This document shows, in pieces, positions 7,967-16,198 of a DNA stretch of 64,000 nt (position 1 is its first letter; every line of letters begins with the position of its first letter). This DNA comes from Aliiroseovarius sp. F20344 (GTDB lineage Bacteria; Pseudomonadota; Alphaproteobacteria; Rhodobacterales; Rhodobacteraceae). A program made the position numbers and the translations under genes. The notes beneath the pieces are model-generated. The model did no database searches. It saw nothing but the letters and a program-made list of their open reading frames with translations, and was not told where the DNA came from. The DNA is taken from positions 372,001 to 436,000 of the forward strand of contig NZ_JALKBG010000006.1 in NCBI RefSeq assembly GCF_023016155.1. Reading direction: 5' to 3'.

Positions 7967-9991
7967 TTAAGCCAGAAGGTCTTTTGCTTTTGCCACGACG
8001 TTGTCGGTGGTGATGCCGAACTTCTCGAACAAGACACCTGCAGGGGCAGATGCGCCAAAGCCAGTCATGCCAACAAAGGCTTGCTTGGCTTCACGGCCAC
8101 GTTCGCCCAGAAGCACGCGGTCCCAGCCGCCGTCACGTACGGCAGCTTCGATGCCAACGCGCACGGCGCCAGCGGGCAGAACCTTGCGGCGATAGGATTC
8201 TTCCTGCTCTGCAAACAGCTCCATGCAGGGCATGGACACAACACGGGTGCCGATGCCGTCTGCTTCCAGTTTGGCGCGGGCTTCCATGGCCAGCGACACT
8301 TCCGAGCCAGTTGCGATCAGGATCACCTGACGTTTGCCAACTTCAGCTTCAGCCAGCACATAACCGCCTTGAGCGGAAAGGTTTTTCTGCTTGTAGTCGG
8401 TGCGGACGGTCGGCAAGTTTTGACGGGTCAGAACCAGCGTCGAAGGTGTGTCCTTCGTTGTCAAAGCGATTTCCCAAGCTTCGGCCGTTTCAACAGTGTC
8501 CGCTGGGCGGAACGTGTAGCTGTTGGGGGTCGCGCGGCAAATGGCCAGATGCTCAACCGGCTGGTGGGTCGGGCCATCTTCGCCTACACCGATGGAATCG
8601 TGGGTCATCACAAACACGGTTGGGATGCGCATCAGCGACGCCAGACGCATTGCTGGCCGCGCGTAATCGGTGAAGCAGAAGAACGTGCCTCCATAGGGGC
8701 GCATGCCGCCATGCAGGGTCATGCCGTTCATGGCCGCAGCCATACCGTGTTCGCGGATGCCCCAATAGATATAGCGACCACTGCGGTTGTCGGTGTCGAA
8801 GACGCCCAAATCACCGGTCTTGGTGTTGTTCGATCCGGTCAGATCAGCCGAGCCGCCTACAGTTTCCGGCAGCACCGGGTTGATCACGGCAAGTGCCATT
8901 TCCGAAGACTTGCGTGTTGCAACTGCTGGCTTGCTTTCGGCAACCTCTTTCTTGAGCTTGCGAATAACCGCTGCCAGTTTCTTCGGCGCTTCCATTTCAT
9001 AAGCCCGTTTGAACTCGCCCTGTTTGCGATCCGAGATCGAGGTAAACCGGGTTTCCCACTCAGCATGTGCATCAGCACCGCGTGCGCCCATGGCTTCCCA
9101 CTGCGCCTTAACATCGGCAGGGACATCGAACGCCCCTTGGGGTGCGCCATAGACCTTTTTGGCTGCAGCCAATTGGTCCGCATCGGTCAGTGCGCCGTGC
9201 CCTTTCGATGTGTCTTGTGCCGCGTGACCCAACGCGATGTGGGTTTTGCAGGCAATCATCGATGGCTTGCCAGTGCTTTTTGCTTTTGCAATTGCGGCGT
9301 CGATCTGTTCCGGATCATGCCCGTCAATTTCTTGCACGTGCCAGCCTGACGCTTTGAAGCGCATGATCTGGTCGGTGCGGTCCGACAGCGACACCTTACC
9401 GTCGATGGTGATGTCGTTGTTGTCCCAAAGAACGATCAGCTTGGACAGCTCGTGACGTCCAGCAAGGCCAATTGCCTCTTGGCTGATGCCCTCCATCAGG
9501 CAGCCATCACCGGCGATGACATAGGTGTAGTGATCTACGATTTTCTTGCCGAAACGGGCACGCTGTATTTCTTCAGCCATCGCAAAGCCAACGGCGTTGG
9601 CGATGCCCTGACCCAGTGGGCCGGTTGTGGTCTCAACGCCCGAGACGTGACCGTATTCGGGGTGACCGGCGGTGATCGCACCCCACTGACGGAAATTTTT
9701 GATCTGGTCCAGCGTTACGTCTTTGTAACCGGTAAGATAGAGCAGCGAGTAGATCAGCATAGATCCGTGACCTGCGGATAGGATGAACCGGTCGCGGTCT
9801 TCCCAGCGCGGAGCAGAGGGATCAAATTTCAGGTGCTTTTCAAACAGAACAGTCGCAACGTCGGCCATGCCCATAGGCATGCCAGAGTGACCGGAGTTTG
9901 CAGCAGCAACAGCATCCAGCGTCAAAGAGCGGATCGCAGCAGCTTTTTTCCAGTGGTCAGGGTGGGCTTTGGCAAGAGCGGCAATATCCAA
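7967..9991 (-). CDS. tkt: Transketolase, TTG start
   Basis: A 674-residue transketolase moving two-carbon ketol units between sugar phosphates in the pentose phosphate pathway. The thiamine diphosphate motif is [13 protein letters not shown], with NND downstream; the N-terminal [18 protein letters not shown] and the pyrimidine-domain [14 protein letters not shown] are all present. The start is a TTG at 9991 with AAAGGA eight bases upstream, giving [14 protein letters not shown]; no ATG gives the expected N-terminus. It is followed by a clear terminator. Keeping it near both GAPDH genes groups central carbon enzymes. Confidence 0.95.
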   Translation of the reverse strand: MDIAALAKAHPDHWKKAAAIRSLTLDAVAAANSGHSGMPMGMADVATVLFEKHLKFDPSAPRWEDRDRFILSAGHGSMLIYSLLYLTGYKDVTLDQIKNFRQWGAITAGHPEYGHVSGVETTTGPLGQGIANAVGFAMAEEIQRARFGKKIVDHYTYVIAGDGCLMEGISQEAIGLAGRHELSKLIVLWDNNDITIDGKVSLSDRTDQIMRFKASGWHVQEIDGHDPEQIDAAIAKAKSTGKPSMIACKTHIALGHAAQDTSKGHGALTDADQLAAAKKVYGAPQGAFDVPADVKAQWEAMGARGADAHAEWETRFTSISDRKQGEFKRAYEMEAPKKLAAVIRKLKKEVAESKPAVATRKSSEMALAVINPVLPETVGGSADLTGSNNTKTGDLGVFDTDNRSGRYIYWGIREHGMAAAMNGMTLHGGMRPYGGTFFCFTDYARPAMRLASLMRIPTVFVMTHDSIGVGEDGPTHQPVEHLAICRATPNSYTFRPADTVETAEAWEIALTTKDTPSTLVLTRQNLPTVRTDYKQKNLSAQGGYVLAEAEVGKRQVILIATGSEVSLAMEARAKLEADGIGTRVVSMPCMELFAEQEESYRRKVLPAGAVRVGIEAAVRDGGWDRVLLGERGREAKQAFVGMTGFGASAPAGVLFEKFGITTDNVVAKAKDLLA

Positions 9992-10241
9992 GGTCCGGAT
10001 CCTTTGGCTAAGTAAAGTCAGGCCTCTGATAGCAGCCCTGCGGCTTGGGTCAAGCAAAGCAAGTCATTGTGCCCCAAGTGGTTGTAAACGAACACTGCCA
10101 CACGGCGTTTAGGGGGAGCAAAATGCTTGTGAGAGCAAACCGGGCGGCGAATCGCATTTCCAGCCGTCAAAGCGCACAGGGCGTTGAGTGTTGCGCCGCC
10201 TTGTGACAAGATCGAACGGACAGGACTATACAGGGCAGATT

Positions 10242-10721
10242 ATGAGTGACATTTCCGAACTAGAAACCCGTATTACCGCCGCATTGGAACGGATCAATAT
10301 CGGGTTGGATCAAATGGCGGAGAAGCCTGCGGTCGACACCGGTGCGCAGGACGAGTTGAAAGCGCAGCTTGAGGATGAACGCACCGCTAATGCACAGCTG
10401 ACCGAACGTCTAAGCGCCCTTAAATCCAAAAGCGATGATACTGCCGGTGAGACCGAGCAGCTGAAAGCGCAGCTTGCTCAGGCCGAGGCCGCTGCCGAAA
10501 GCCTGCGGCAAGCCAATCAAGAGCTTCGCAACACCAACGATGCCTTGCGCGAGGCCTCGAAAACGGGTGTCGTCGATGCAACTCTGATCAACAATGCCAT
10601 GACTGCTGAGTTGTCGGCGCTGAAGGCAACGCAGCAAGCGGACCGTGCTGAACTGGACGCGGTGCTGACCGAGCTTTCCACAATGGCCGCCCCCAAGGCT
10701 GAGGAGGACACACATGCCTGA
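10242..10721 (+). CDS. Coiled-coil protein upstream of ZapA, ZauP-like
   Basis: A 159-residue, highly charged protein made almost wholly of heptad-like helices (for example QLTERLSALKSKSDDTAGE) with no membrane segment. It overlaps zapA by eight bases, so the two are translationally coupled. In Caulobacter the gene upstream of zapA encodes ZauP, a coiled-coil protein that works with ZapA to focus the Z-ring. Position and architecture suggest the same role here; I cannot confirm sequence homology by eye. The start is ATG 10242 (MSDISELETRI); no strong ribosome site is visible. Confidence 0.7.
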   Translation: MSDISELETRITAALERINIGLDQMAEKPAVDTGAQDELKAQLEDERTANAQLTERLSALKSKSDDTAGETEQLKAQLAQAEAAAESLRQANQELRNTNDALREASKTGVVDATLINNAMTAELSALKATQQADRAELDAVLTELSTMAAPKAEEDTHA

Positions 10722-11103
10722 CGTCACGATCACCATCGGTGGCCGCAGTTTTGAAGTGGCCTGCCAAGAGGGCGAAGAACATTTCCTGAAATCCGCTGCC
10801 GCCATGCTGGACACTGAAGCGTCCGTTCTGGTCAGCCAAATCTCGAACCTGACCGAAAGCCGCATGCTTTTGATGTCGGGCTTGATGCTGGCCGACAAGA
10901 CCGCGGGCATGGAGGATAAAGTGAAGCTGACCGAGCAACGCGTGGCCGAACTGGAACGGGAGCTTGATGCACTGAAAAACGCAGAGCCGCAGAAAGTGGA
11001 AGTGCCTGTGGTCCCTGCCGCTGTTACGGACACGCTGGCCGAAATCGCGGCACGGGCTGAATCTATGGCTGCATCCGTCGAAGATCGGTTGAAAGCGGAC
11101 TAA
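10714..11103 (+). CDS. zapA: Cell division protein ZapA
   Basis: A 129-residue ZapA. The N-terminal globular part is MPDVTITIGGRSFEVAC with CQEGEEHFLKSAAAMLD, and a long coiled coil follows (about 60-92) with a short tail of about 35 residues. ZapA tetramers cross-link FtsZ filaments at mid-cell. It overlaps the coiled-coil gene upstream, and a bidirectional terminator follows at 11128-11158. Confidence 0.9.
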   Translation: MPDVTITIGGRSFEVACQEGEEHFLKSAAAMLDTEASVLVSQISNLTESRMLLMSGLMLADKTAGMEDKVKLTEQRVAELERELDALKNAEPQKVEVPVVPAAVTDTLAEIAARAESMAASVEDRLKAD

Positions 11104-11127
11104 AGGCTTCCAAAATCAGTATATACA

Positions 11128-11158
11128 AAAACGCGCGCTGGGGTGCAGCGCGCGTTTT
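11128..11158. terminator. Bidirectional intrinsic terminator between zapA and grxD
   Basis: AAAACGCGCGCT (11128-11139) and AGCGCGCGTTTT (11147-11158) are a perfect 12-bp inverted repeat with a 7-base loop, with T runs on both strands. It lies between two convergent genes. Confidence 0.9.
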
Positions 11159-11179
11159 CTATCTCAAGTGATCTGAAAA

Positions 11180-11542
11180 TCAGCCGTTGGCTTCGCGGAT
11201 CTTGTCGGCAGCCTCTTTGTCAAACGCCACACCATTGTCGTCAAACAACGTGTCCAGCTCGCCCGACAGGGTCATCTCGGTGATGATGTCACAACCGCCC
11301 ACGAATTCGCCTTTGACGTAAAGCTGCGGGATGGTCGGCCAGTCGGAATATTCCTTGATGCCCGAACGGATTTCCTCGTCGGCCAGCACGTTCACATCGG
11401 CGTAGTCCACGCCCATGTAGTTCAGAACGCCAGCCACGCGGGACGAAAACCCGCATTGCGGCATTTCTTTCGTGCCCTTCATGTAAAGCACAACGTCATT
11501 GGCTTTGACGGTTTCGTCGATGCGTGTTTTAGCGTCGGTCAT
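11180..11542 (-). CDS. grxD: Monothiol glutaredoxin, Grx4 family
   Basis: A 120-residue CGFS-type glutaredoxin with [15 protein letters not shown] as active site; the single Cys of CGFS and glutathione hold a [2Fe-2S] cluster. [19 protein letters not shown] is the glutathione-binding part. Such proteins carry iron-sulfur clusters and pair with BolA, whose gene lies 135 bases upstream on the same strand. The start is [10 protein letters not shown] at 11542; the open frame extends 11 codons further. Confidence 0.94.
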   Translation of the reverse strand: MTDAKTRIDETVKANDVVLYMKGTKEMPQCGFSSRVAGVLNYMGVDYADVNVLADEEIRSGIKEYSDWPTIPQLYVKGEFVGGCDIITEMTLSGELDTLFDDNGVAFDKEAADKIREANG

Positions 11543-11681
11543 CTTGTGTTCCGTTTGTTTTGGCGTCTCGCCCAAGGCGAGCTTTGTTGAAGTAATGTAT
11601 TAGCAATCCCGGCAGCCCGATAGCCAGCAACAACAGAAATCCAATTGCCACAATGGCGTAGGCTCCTAACGTGCCTTTCAC
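11529..11681 (-). CDS. Small membrane protein between bolA and grxD
   Basis: A 50-residue frame starts with GTG at 11681, overlapping the bolA stop in a GTGA arrangement, and ends inside the first codons of grxD (14-base overlap). Residues about 8-30 form one strongly hydrophobic helix containing [15 protein letters not shown], followed by a basic tail. A shorter version may start at GTG 11651, eleven bases after AGGAG. Tight overlaps at both ends suggest that it is a translated gene in a bolA-grxD operon. Function unknown. Confidence 0.45.
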   Translation of the reverse strand: MKGTLGAYAIVAIGFLLLLAIGLPGLLIHYFNKARLGRDAKTNGTQDDRR

Positions 11682-11914
11682 TCAGGTACCTTGGTCGTCA
11701 ATGCCAGCGCGTGGAGCTCTCCGCTGTCGATCTGGGCGCGGACAGTGGCGTTTACCGCGCGCTGTTGTTGCACGCGGTTCATGTCGCGGAAGCTTTCATC
11801 CACGACCTCGGCAGCCCAGTGATTCCCGTCACCGGCCAGATCGGTGATGGTGATCTGAGCGTCGGGAAAACCTGCGCGGATCAGGTCTTCGATTGCGGAT
11901 GCTTCCATGGCCAT
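11678..11914 (-). CDS. BolA family protein
   Basis: A 78-residue BolA/IbaG-type protein: MAMEASAIEDLIRAGFPDA, then DLAGDGNHWAAEVV with the loop His that ligates a cluster together with a monothiol glutaredoxin. The C-terminal helix-turn-helix-like face ends in [16 protein letters not shown] lies eight bases before the ATG. It neighbours grxD, its known partner in iron-sulfur trafficking. Confidence 0.92.
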   Translation of the reverse strand: MAMEASAIEDLIRAGFPDAQITITDLAGDGNHWAAEVVDESFRDMNRVQQQRAVNATVRAQIDSGELHALALTTKVPE

Positions 11915-11973
11915 TGGCGAAACCTCGTGTTTGTTTCATCTAACTTATGTGTGGGGCAGGGGGGCCGCAAGGC

Positions 11974-12513
11974 CTAGCGGTTCATTGCGGCATCACGAAA
12001 ACTGGTCAAGATAGCGCGGGCGTCCGATAGGATGCCAGCCTCTTCGGCTTCGGCCAGTGTGTTTTCTGTCCAAGCGGGCTCGGGTAAAAGGCGGTCCAGC
12101 ATGGCTTGGCGGGCAGCCTCTTGCGCAGCTGACAGAGGTAGGCGCGCAGCCAGCTGGAGGAGCTCTGCCATGTCGCAGATGGCCCGCATCCGGCGATAAG
12201 CCTCGGACACGGCTTCCAGCGTTTCACGGTCTTTGCGCCAGCGTTTGCGTGGGAAGATCTGCTGGGTCACATATTGCCCTGCACCTTTGCAATCGAACTT
12301 GGCACAGCCAGGAAAACCCTGATCTGTCAGAGTTTCGTGGATGCGGCACAGGTTGTCCGTTCCAAGGTGGCGACACGGCGCAAGCGCACGTTTGTCAAAG
12401 GCAAAGTCATCGCCTGCATCAAAGCCGGGTGACACACAGCAAAGCCCCGTACACGCCGCGCAATCGGCGGTCAGCGTTGCGGGATCCTGTGCCAGCGGCA
12501 CCGGGCCTGTCAT
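11974..12513 (-). CDS. Cysteine-cluster protein of unknown function (YkgJ-like)
   Basis: A 179-residue soluble protein whose first 80 residues hold eight cysteines: CAACTGLCC (18-26), C47 in CRHL, C56 in CRIH, then C70 and C75 in PGCAKFDCKGAGQ. This spacing resembles YkgJ/Fe-Zn-chelating cysteine clusters and, as I recall, the N-terminal part of some actinobacterial pentapeptide-repeat proteins that carry a GC..DC.GAGQ motif. The remainder is helical with no repeats. It begins immediately after the purL stop on the same strand, so it is probably co-transcribed with purL. Metal binding is an inference. Confidence 0.7.
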   Translation of the reverse strand: MTGPVPLAQDPATLTADCAACTGLCCVSPGFDAGDDFAFDKRALAPCRHLGTDNLCRIHETLTDQGFPGCAKFDCKGAGQYVTQQIFPRKRWRKDRETLEAVSEAYRRMRAICDMAELLQLAARLPLSAAQEAARQAMLDRLLPEPAWTENTLAEAEEAGILSDARAILTSFRDAAMNR

Positions 12514-14673
12514 TTACGAATGCGCCTGATCAAAGCCGGTGCGGAAAATCTGAGCAAGCTCAGCCAAGGGGGCTTCCGAGCCGCCCATCTTCACGCTGTC
12601 TCCGGTAAAGCGACCAACGGTCTCAATAGTTACACCCGCTTTGCCTGCTTCAATCATCAAGGCTTCGGCCTGATCGAAGTTACAGGCCACCAGATAGCGC
12701 GCCTGATCTTCACCGAACAGCGTTGGCGTGTCGCCAGCGTCCAGCTGAACGCCCACTTCACCGGCCTCGGCCATCTCAAAAGCAGCCAGGGCCAGACCTC
12801 CATCCGACAGGTCCGAACAAGCTTTGATCAGCTCGCGGTTGGCGCGGATGAAGTCACCGTTTCGCTTCTCGGCATCCAAATCCACATGCGGCGCGTCGCC
12901 ATCTTCGCGGTTGAAGACTTCGGCCAGCAGGGCGGATTGACCTAAGTGCCCTTGGGTTTCGCCGACGACCATTGCCACGTGACCGTCGCGGGCCACGCCA
13001 CCGATCATATCATCAAGGCGATCCAAAAGGCCCACGGCACCAATGGTCGGGGTGGGCAGGATCGCTTGGCCATCGGTTTCGTTATAAAGCGAGACGTTGC
13101 CCGAAACGATCGGCACGTCCAGCGCTGCCACAGCCTCGCCGATGCCTTTGATGGCGCCGACGAATTGTCCCATGATCTCGGGCTTTTCGGGGTTGCCGAA
13201 GTTCAGGTTGTCAGTGGTGGCTAGCGGCTTGGCACCAACGGCGGTCAGATTGCGATAGGCTTCTGCCACGGCCTGACGACCACCTTCCAGTGGGTTCGCT
13301 TTCACATAGCGCGGCGTCACGTCCGAGGTGAAGGCGATGGCTTTGTCGGTGCCGTGCACGCGCACAATGCCCGCACCCAAACCCGGGGCGCGAACAGTGT
13401 CAGCCATAACCATGTGGTCATATTGCTCGTAAACCCACTGTTTTGCAGCGTGGTTTGCAGACCCGATCAGCGCCTTCAGCCCGTCAATCGCGTCGATTTC
13501 CGGCACGTCGGCCAGTTCATCGGCTGCCGGGGTTTCGACCCACGGGCGATCGTATTCTGGGGCGCGGCCCGACAAGGGCGACAGCGGTAGATCGGCTTTC
13601 ACTTCGCCGTTGTGCATGATCAAAAAGCGGTCTTCGGCCAGCGTTTCACCGACGATGGCGAAATCGAGGTCCCACTTTTCGAAGACAGCACGGGCCTCGG
13701 CTTCTTTTTCCGGCTTCAGCACCATGAGCATCCGCTCCTGGCTTTCGGACAGCATCATCTCATAAGCTGTCATGTTGTCTTCGCGCTGGGGGACGTCTTC
13801 AAGGTTCAGCTTGACGCCCAGACCACCCTTGTCGCCCATTTCAACGGCCGAGCAGGTCAGGCCAGCGGCACCCATATCTTGGATCGAAATGACAGCACCG
13901 GTTTGCATCAGCTCTAGCGTGGCTTCCATCAGACGTTTTTCGGTAAAGGGGTCACCAACCTGAACGGTGGGACGCTTCTCTTCGATCGTGTCGTCAAACT
14001 CGGCTGACGCCATGGTGGCCCCGCCGACACCGTCGCGGCCTGTCTTGGCGCCTAGATATACAACAGGCATGCCGATGCCCGATGCGGCCGAATAGAAGAT
14101 CTTATCTGCATCCGCGAGACCGGCGGCAAAGGCGTTCACAAGGCAGTTGCCGTTATAGGCAGGGTGGAAGCGAACCTCTCCGCCTACGTTGGGAACACCG
14201 AAGCAGTTGCCGTACCCACCGATGCCTTCGACCACGCCATTGACGAGTTGCTTGGTCTTGGGGTGATCAACTTCGCCAAAGCTCAGCGCGTTCATGGCGG
14301 CAATCGGGCGCGCGCCCATGGTAAACACGTCGCGCAAAATGCCCCCCACGCCGGTGGCCGCGCCCTGATAAGGCTCGATATACGAGGGGTGGTTGTGGCT
14401 TTCCATTTTGAAGACCACGGCCTGACCATCGCCGATATCCACGATGCCCGCGTTTTCGCCGGGGCCGCAGATGACCTGAGGGCCTTCGGTCGGCAGAGTG
14501 CGCAGCCATTTTTTTGAGGATTTGTAAGAGCAGTGCTCGTTCCACATGGCTGAGAAGATGCCAAGTTCGGTGAAGCTGGGTTCGCGTCCGATGATTTCGA
14601 GGATCAGGTCGTATTCGTCGGGCTTCAGTCCATGGGCTTCAATCAGGTCAGTGGTGATTTTCGGCTCGCTCAT
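12514..14673 (-). CDS. purL: Phosphoribosylformylglycinamidine synthase subunit PurL
   Basis: A 719-residue small-type PurL, the ATP-dependent synthase of purine biosynthesis that works with separate PurS and PurQ subunits. Landmarks are [12 protein letters not shown] near the start, the ATP/metal motif [13 protein letters not shown] and the second-half [12 protein letters not shown]. The start is the [10 protein letters not shown] methionine at 14673 with AAGGGGA upstream; the frame stays open 90 codons further without coding character. Its stop abuts the next gene's ATG. Confidence 0.95.
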   Translation of the reverse strand: MSEPKITTDLIEAHGLKPDEYDLILEIIGREPSFTELGIFSAMWNEHCSYKSSKKWLRTLPTEGPQVICGPGENAGIVDIGDGQAVVFKMESHNHPSYIEPYQGAATGVGGILRDVFTMGARPIAAMNALSFGEVDHPKTKQLVNGVVEGIGGYGNCFGVPNVGGEVRFHPAYNGNCLVNAFAAGLADADKIFYSAASGIGMPVVYLGAKTGRDGVGGATMASAEFDDTIEEKRPTVQVGDPFTEKRLMEATLELMQTGAVISIQDMGAAGLTCSAVEMGDKGGLGVKLNLEDVPQREDNMTAYEMMLSESQERMLMVLKPEKEAEARAVFEKWDLDFAIVGETLAEDRFLIMHNGEVKADLPLSPLSGRAPEYDRPWVETPAADELADVPEIDAIDGLKALIGSANHAAKQWVYEQYDHMVMADTVRAPGLGAGIVRVHGTDKAIAFTSDVTPRYVKANPLEGGRQAVAEAYRNLTAVGAKPLATTDNLNFGNPEKPEIMGQFVGAIKGIGEAVAALDVPIVSGNVSLYNETDGQAILPTPTIGAVGLLDRLDDMIGGVARDGHVAMVVGETQGHLGQSALLAEVFNREDGDAPHVDLDAEKRNGDFIRANRELIKACSDLSDGGLALAAFEMAEAGEVGVQLDAGDTPTLFGEDQARYLVACNFDQAEALMIEAGKAGVTIETVGRFTGDSVKMGGSEAPLAELAQIFRTGFDQAHS

Positions 14674-14813
14674 GCTCGGTCCCCTTCGGCGTTGCAGCAA
14701 CATCGACTCGCGCGCGATAAGCGTCAATGTCAGTTGCTGCGCCTTGTAGGCGATGGGCGGGCATTGGGGAAGGGCTAGGATGCCTTGTTTTGCACGATCT
14801 TTGTGCATCAGGC

Positions 14814-14840
14814 AAAAAAAAGGCCGGGCAGAGCCCGGCC
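14814..14840 (-). terminator. Strong intrinsic terminator
   Basis: GGCCGGGC (14822-14829) and GCCCGGCC (14833-14840) pair perfectly around a 3-base loop and are followed by eight T on the minus strand. It is nearly 300 bases beyond the LysR stop, too far to be an obvious terminator for that gene. Confidence 0.88.
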
Positions 14841-14893
14841 AAGTCCAACAGGGAGGTAAAAACCGACTAGAGCGAAGCTCGACCATCGGCTTT
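14814..14893 (-). ncRNA. Candidate orphan small RNA
   Basis: On the minus strand a -35-like TTGAAC (14928-14923) stands 17 bases from a weak -10 (TAATTC, 14905-14900), predicting a start near 14893. The RNA would open with a hairpin (CCGA/TCGG, 14886-14889 with 14863-14866, capped by GAGC-TTC-GCTC at 14870-14880), continue with about 22 unpaired bases containing ACCTCCCTG, and finish with a strong terminator stem and eight T. The layout, about 80 nt, is that of a trans-acting sRNA; the CCTCCC stretch could pair with ribosome sites. The promoter is the weakest part. Confidence 0.45.
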
Positions 14894-15137
14894 GGATAAG
14901 AATTAGGTGCCAGAACGACTCGGTTCAAGGGAAAATGCTGCATTGCGGCTATGCATTTTGCGCATGCCTCATGGCGCGCGAGGCTGTTCGAGGCTAATCG
15001 GGATTGTATTCTACTTGGGATAGTCTAATGATTTGAGAACTTTAACACCTAAAGTATCATAAATTGATGGGGTTTCAGCCTCGAAACCCAGTTGATTCAC
15101 TGTTGCGCAATCGCATCACTAATTCTGAATGTATATC

Positions 15138-16031
15138 TCAGCTTGCTGTGCTGCGGCGCTGCGCAATCAGCTCGGACGTGACAAAATCGCGGAATGCTTC
15201 GATCCGTTTGGATGCGCGCAATTCCTCGGGATAGGCAAGGTAGACCGGTATGTCTTTGCTTTCCACAGAGGGCAAAACGCGGGTCAACTGTGGGAAATCG
15301 TGCGTGATGTAGTCAGGAAGTACACCAATTCCCAGATCATTCAGCACGGACTGCAGAACTCCGAAATAGTTGTTCACTGTTAGAAGTGAGCCAACATCAT
15401 AGGTCAGCAGCTCGCGCACCAAAGCAGCGCCAGCACTGACTTGGGCGGCCGATGTATTTTGACATATCAGCCGGAACTTCGAGAGATCCTCAAGCTTTTC
15501 GGGCGTGCCGTTGGCTTCCAAATAGCTGGGCGTCGCGTAAAGCCGCATATGCACATCCATCAGGCGCTTGCGGATCAGATCCGCTTGGCTCGGTTCTTTC
15601 ATGCGAATGGCGACATCAGCTTCACGCATCGGAAGATCCAGCACGCGTTCTTCCAACATCAGATCAATTCTGAGATCAGGGTAGGCTTCGTAAAGTTTAG
15701 GCAGGCGCGGTGCCAACCACATGGAACCGAAAGCCGTGGTTGTCGTGACGCGCAGTTCACCGAACACTTCTTCTTTGCTGTCACGGATGCGCGCCACCGC
15801 AGCCTCGAGCCGTTGGTTCATCGCCTTGGTGGCGTCAAACAGCAGCTCGCCCTGTTCGGTAAGAATCAGTCCGCGCGCGTGGCGGTGAAACAAGGTGGCA
15901 TTCAGCCCGTCTTCCAGCGCGCGAATTTGGCGGGACACGGCAGATTGTGACAAATGCAGTGCATCACCAGCATGGGTCAGTGACCCCGCATCCGCCACGG
16001 CGTGAAATATTCTGAGCTTGTCCCAATCCAT
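15138..16031 (-). CDS. LysR family transcriptional regulator, divergent from the indolepyruvate oxidoreductase gene
   Basis: A 297-residue LysR regulator. The winged helix-turn-helix covers about 1-60 (MDWDKLRIFHAVADAGSLTH, then LSQSAVSRQIRALED), and the effector-binding domain covers about 90-290. The start is the MDWDK methionine at 16031; the open frame continues 25 codons upstream. It is transcribed away from the fused oxidoreductase at 16199, and the gap contains a T-N11-A palindrome, so this gene probably regulates that neighbour and itself. The effector is unknown. Confidence 0.92.
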   Translation of the reverse strand: MDWDKLRIFHAVADAGSLTHAGDALHLSQSAVSRQIRALEDGLNATLFHRHARGLILTEQGELLFDATKAMNQRLEAAVARIRDSKEEVFGELRVTTTTAFGSMWLAPRLPKLYEAYPDLRIDLMLEERVLDLPMREADVAIRMKEPSQADLIRKRLMDVHMRLYATPSYLEANGTPEKLEDLSKFRLICQNTSAAQVSAGAALVRELLTYDVGSLLTVNNYFGVLQSVLNDLGIGVLPDYITHDFPQLTRVLPSVESKDIPVYLAYPEELRASKRIEAFRDFVTSELIAQRRSTAS

Positions 16032-16131
16032 GAAGAAAGAACCGATCCCTGTTCGCGTGAAAAGCTTGCACAGTGTTACCATTAGAATCGTGATCAATTC
16101 CAGCACGGATTATGATGTGAAAAGAATTGAA

Positions 16132-16150
16132 AGGTCAGGAATTATGACCT
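16132..16150. promoter_or_regulatory. LysR-type operator candidate
   Basis: AGGTCA (16132-16137) and TGACCT (16145-16150) form a perfect inverted repeat with a 7-base spacer. It contains the LysR consensus T-N11-A (16135-16147). It lies 49 bases before the oxidoreductase ATG in the divergent gap. Confidence 0.5.
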
Positions 16151-16198
16151 AAACTAAGCAGATCACGCAAGCATGTGTCACGTATAGGGAGGTGTGTC

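Larger units (their letters stand above)
14674..15137. other. 464-bp gap between purL and the LysR gene
   Basis: From the purL side the gap holds the presumed purL promoter with a weak 8-bp inverted repeat (14694-14701 with 14733-14740), then a candidate small RNA with its terminator (14814-14893), an AT-rich stretch, and a small hairpin (GGGTTTC 15070-15076 with GAAACCC 15083-15089) that may end the LysR transcript. No coding frame was found. Confidence 0.6.

Noticed and set aside
10128-10141. TGTGAGAGCAAACC upstream of tkt as a third LacI-type site
   Set aside because: Four of 14 positions differ from the ideal palindrome and symmetry is poor; kept only as a remark.
14694-14740. Inverted repeat GCAGCAAC/GTTGCTGC in the purL leader as a purine riboswitch
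   Set aside because: The 31-base spacer has no three-way junction or conserved purine-riboswitch core.
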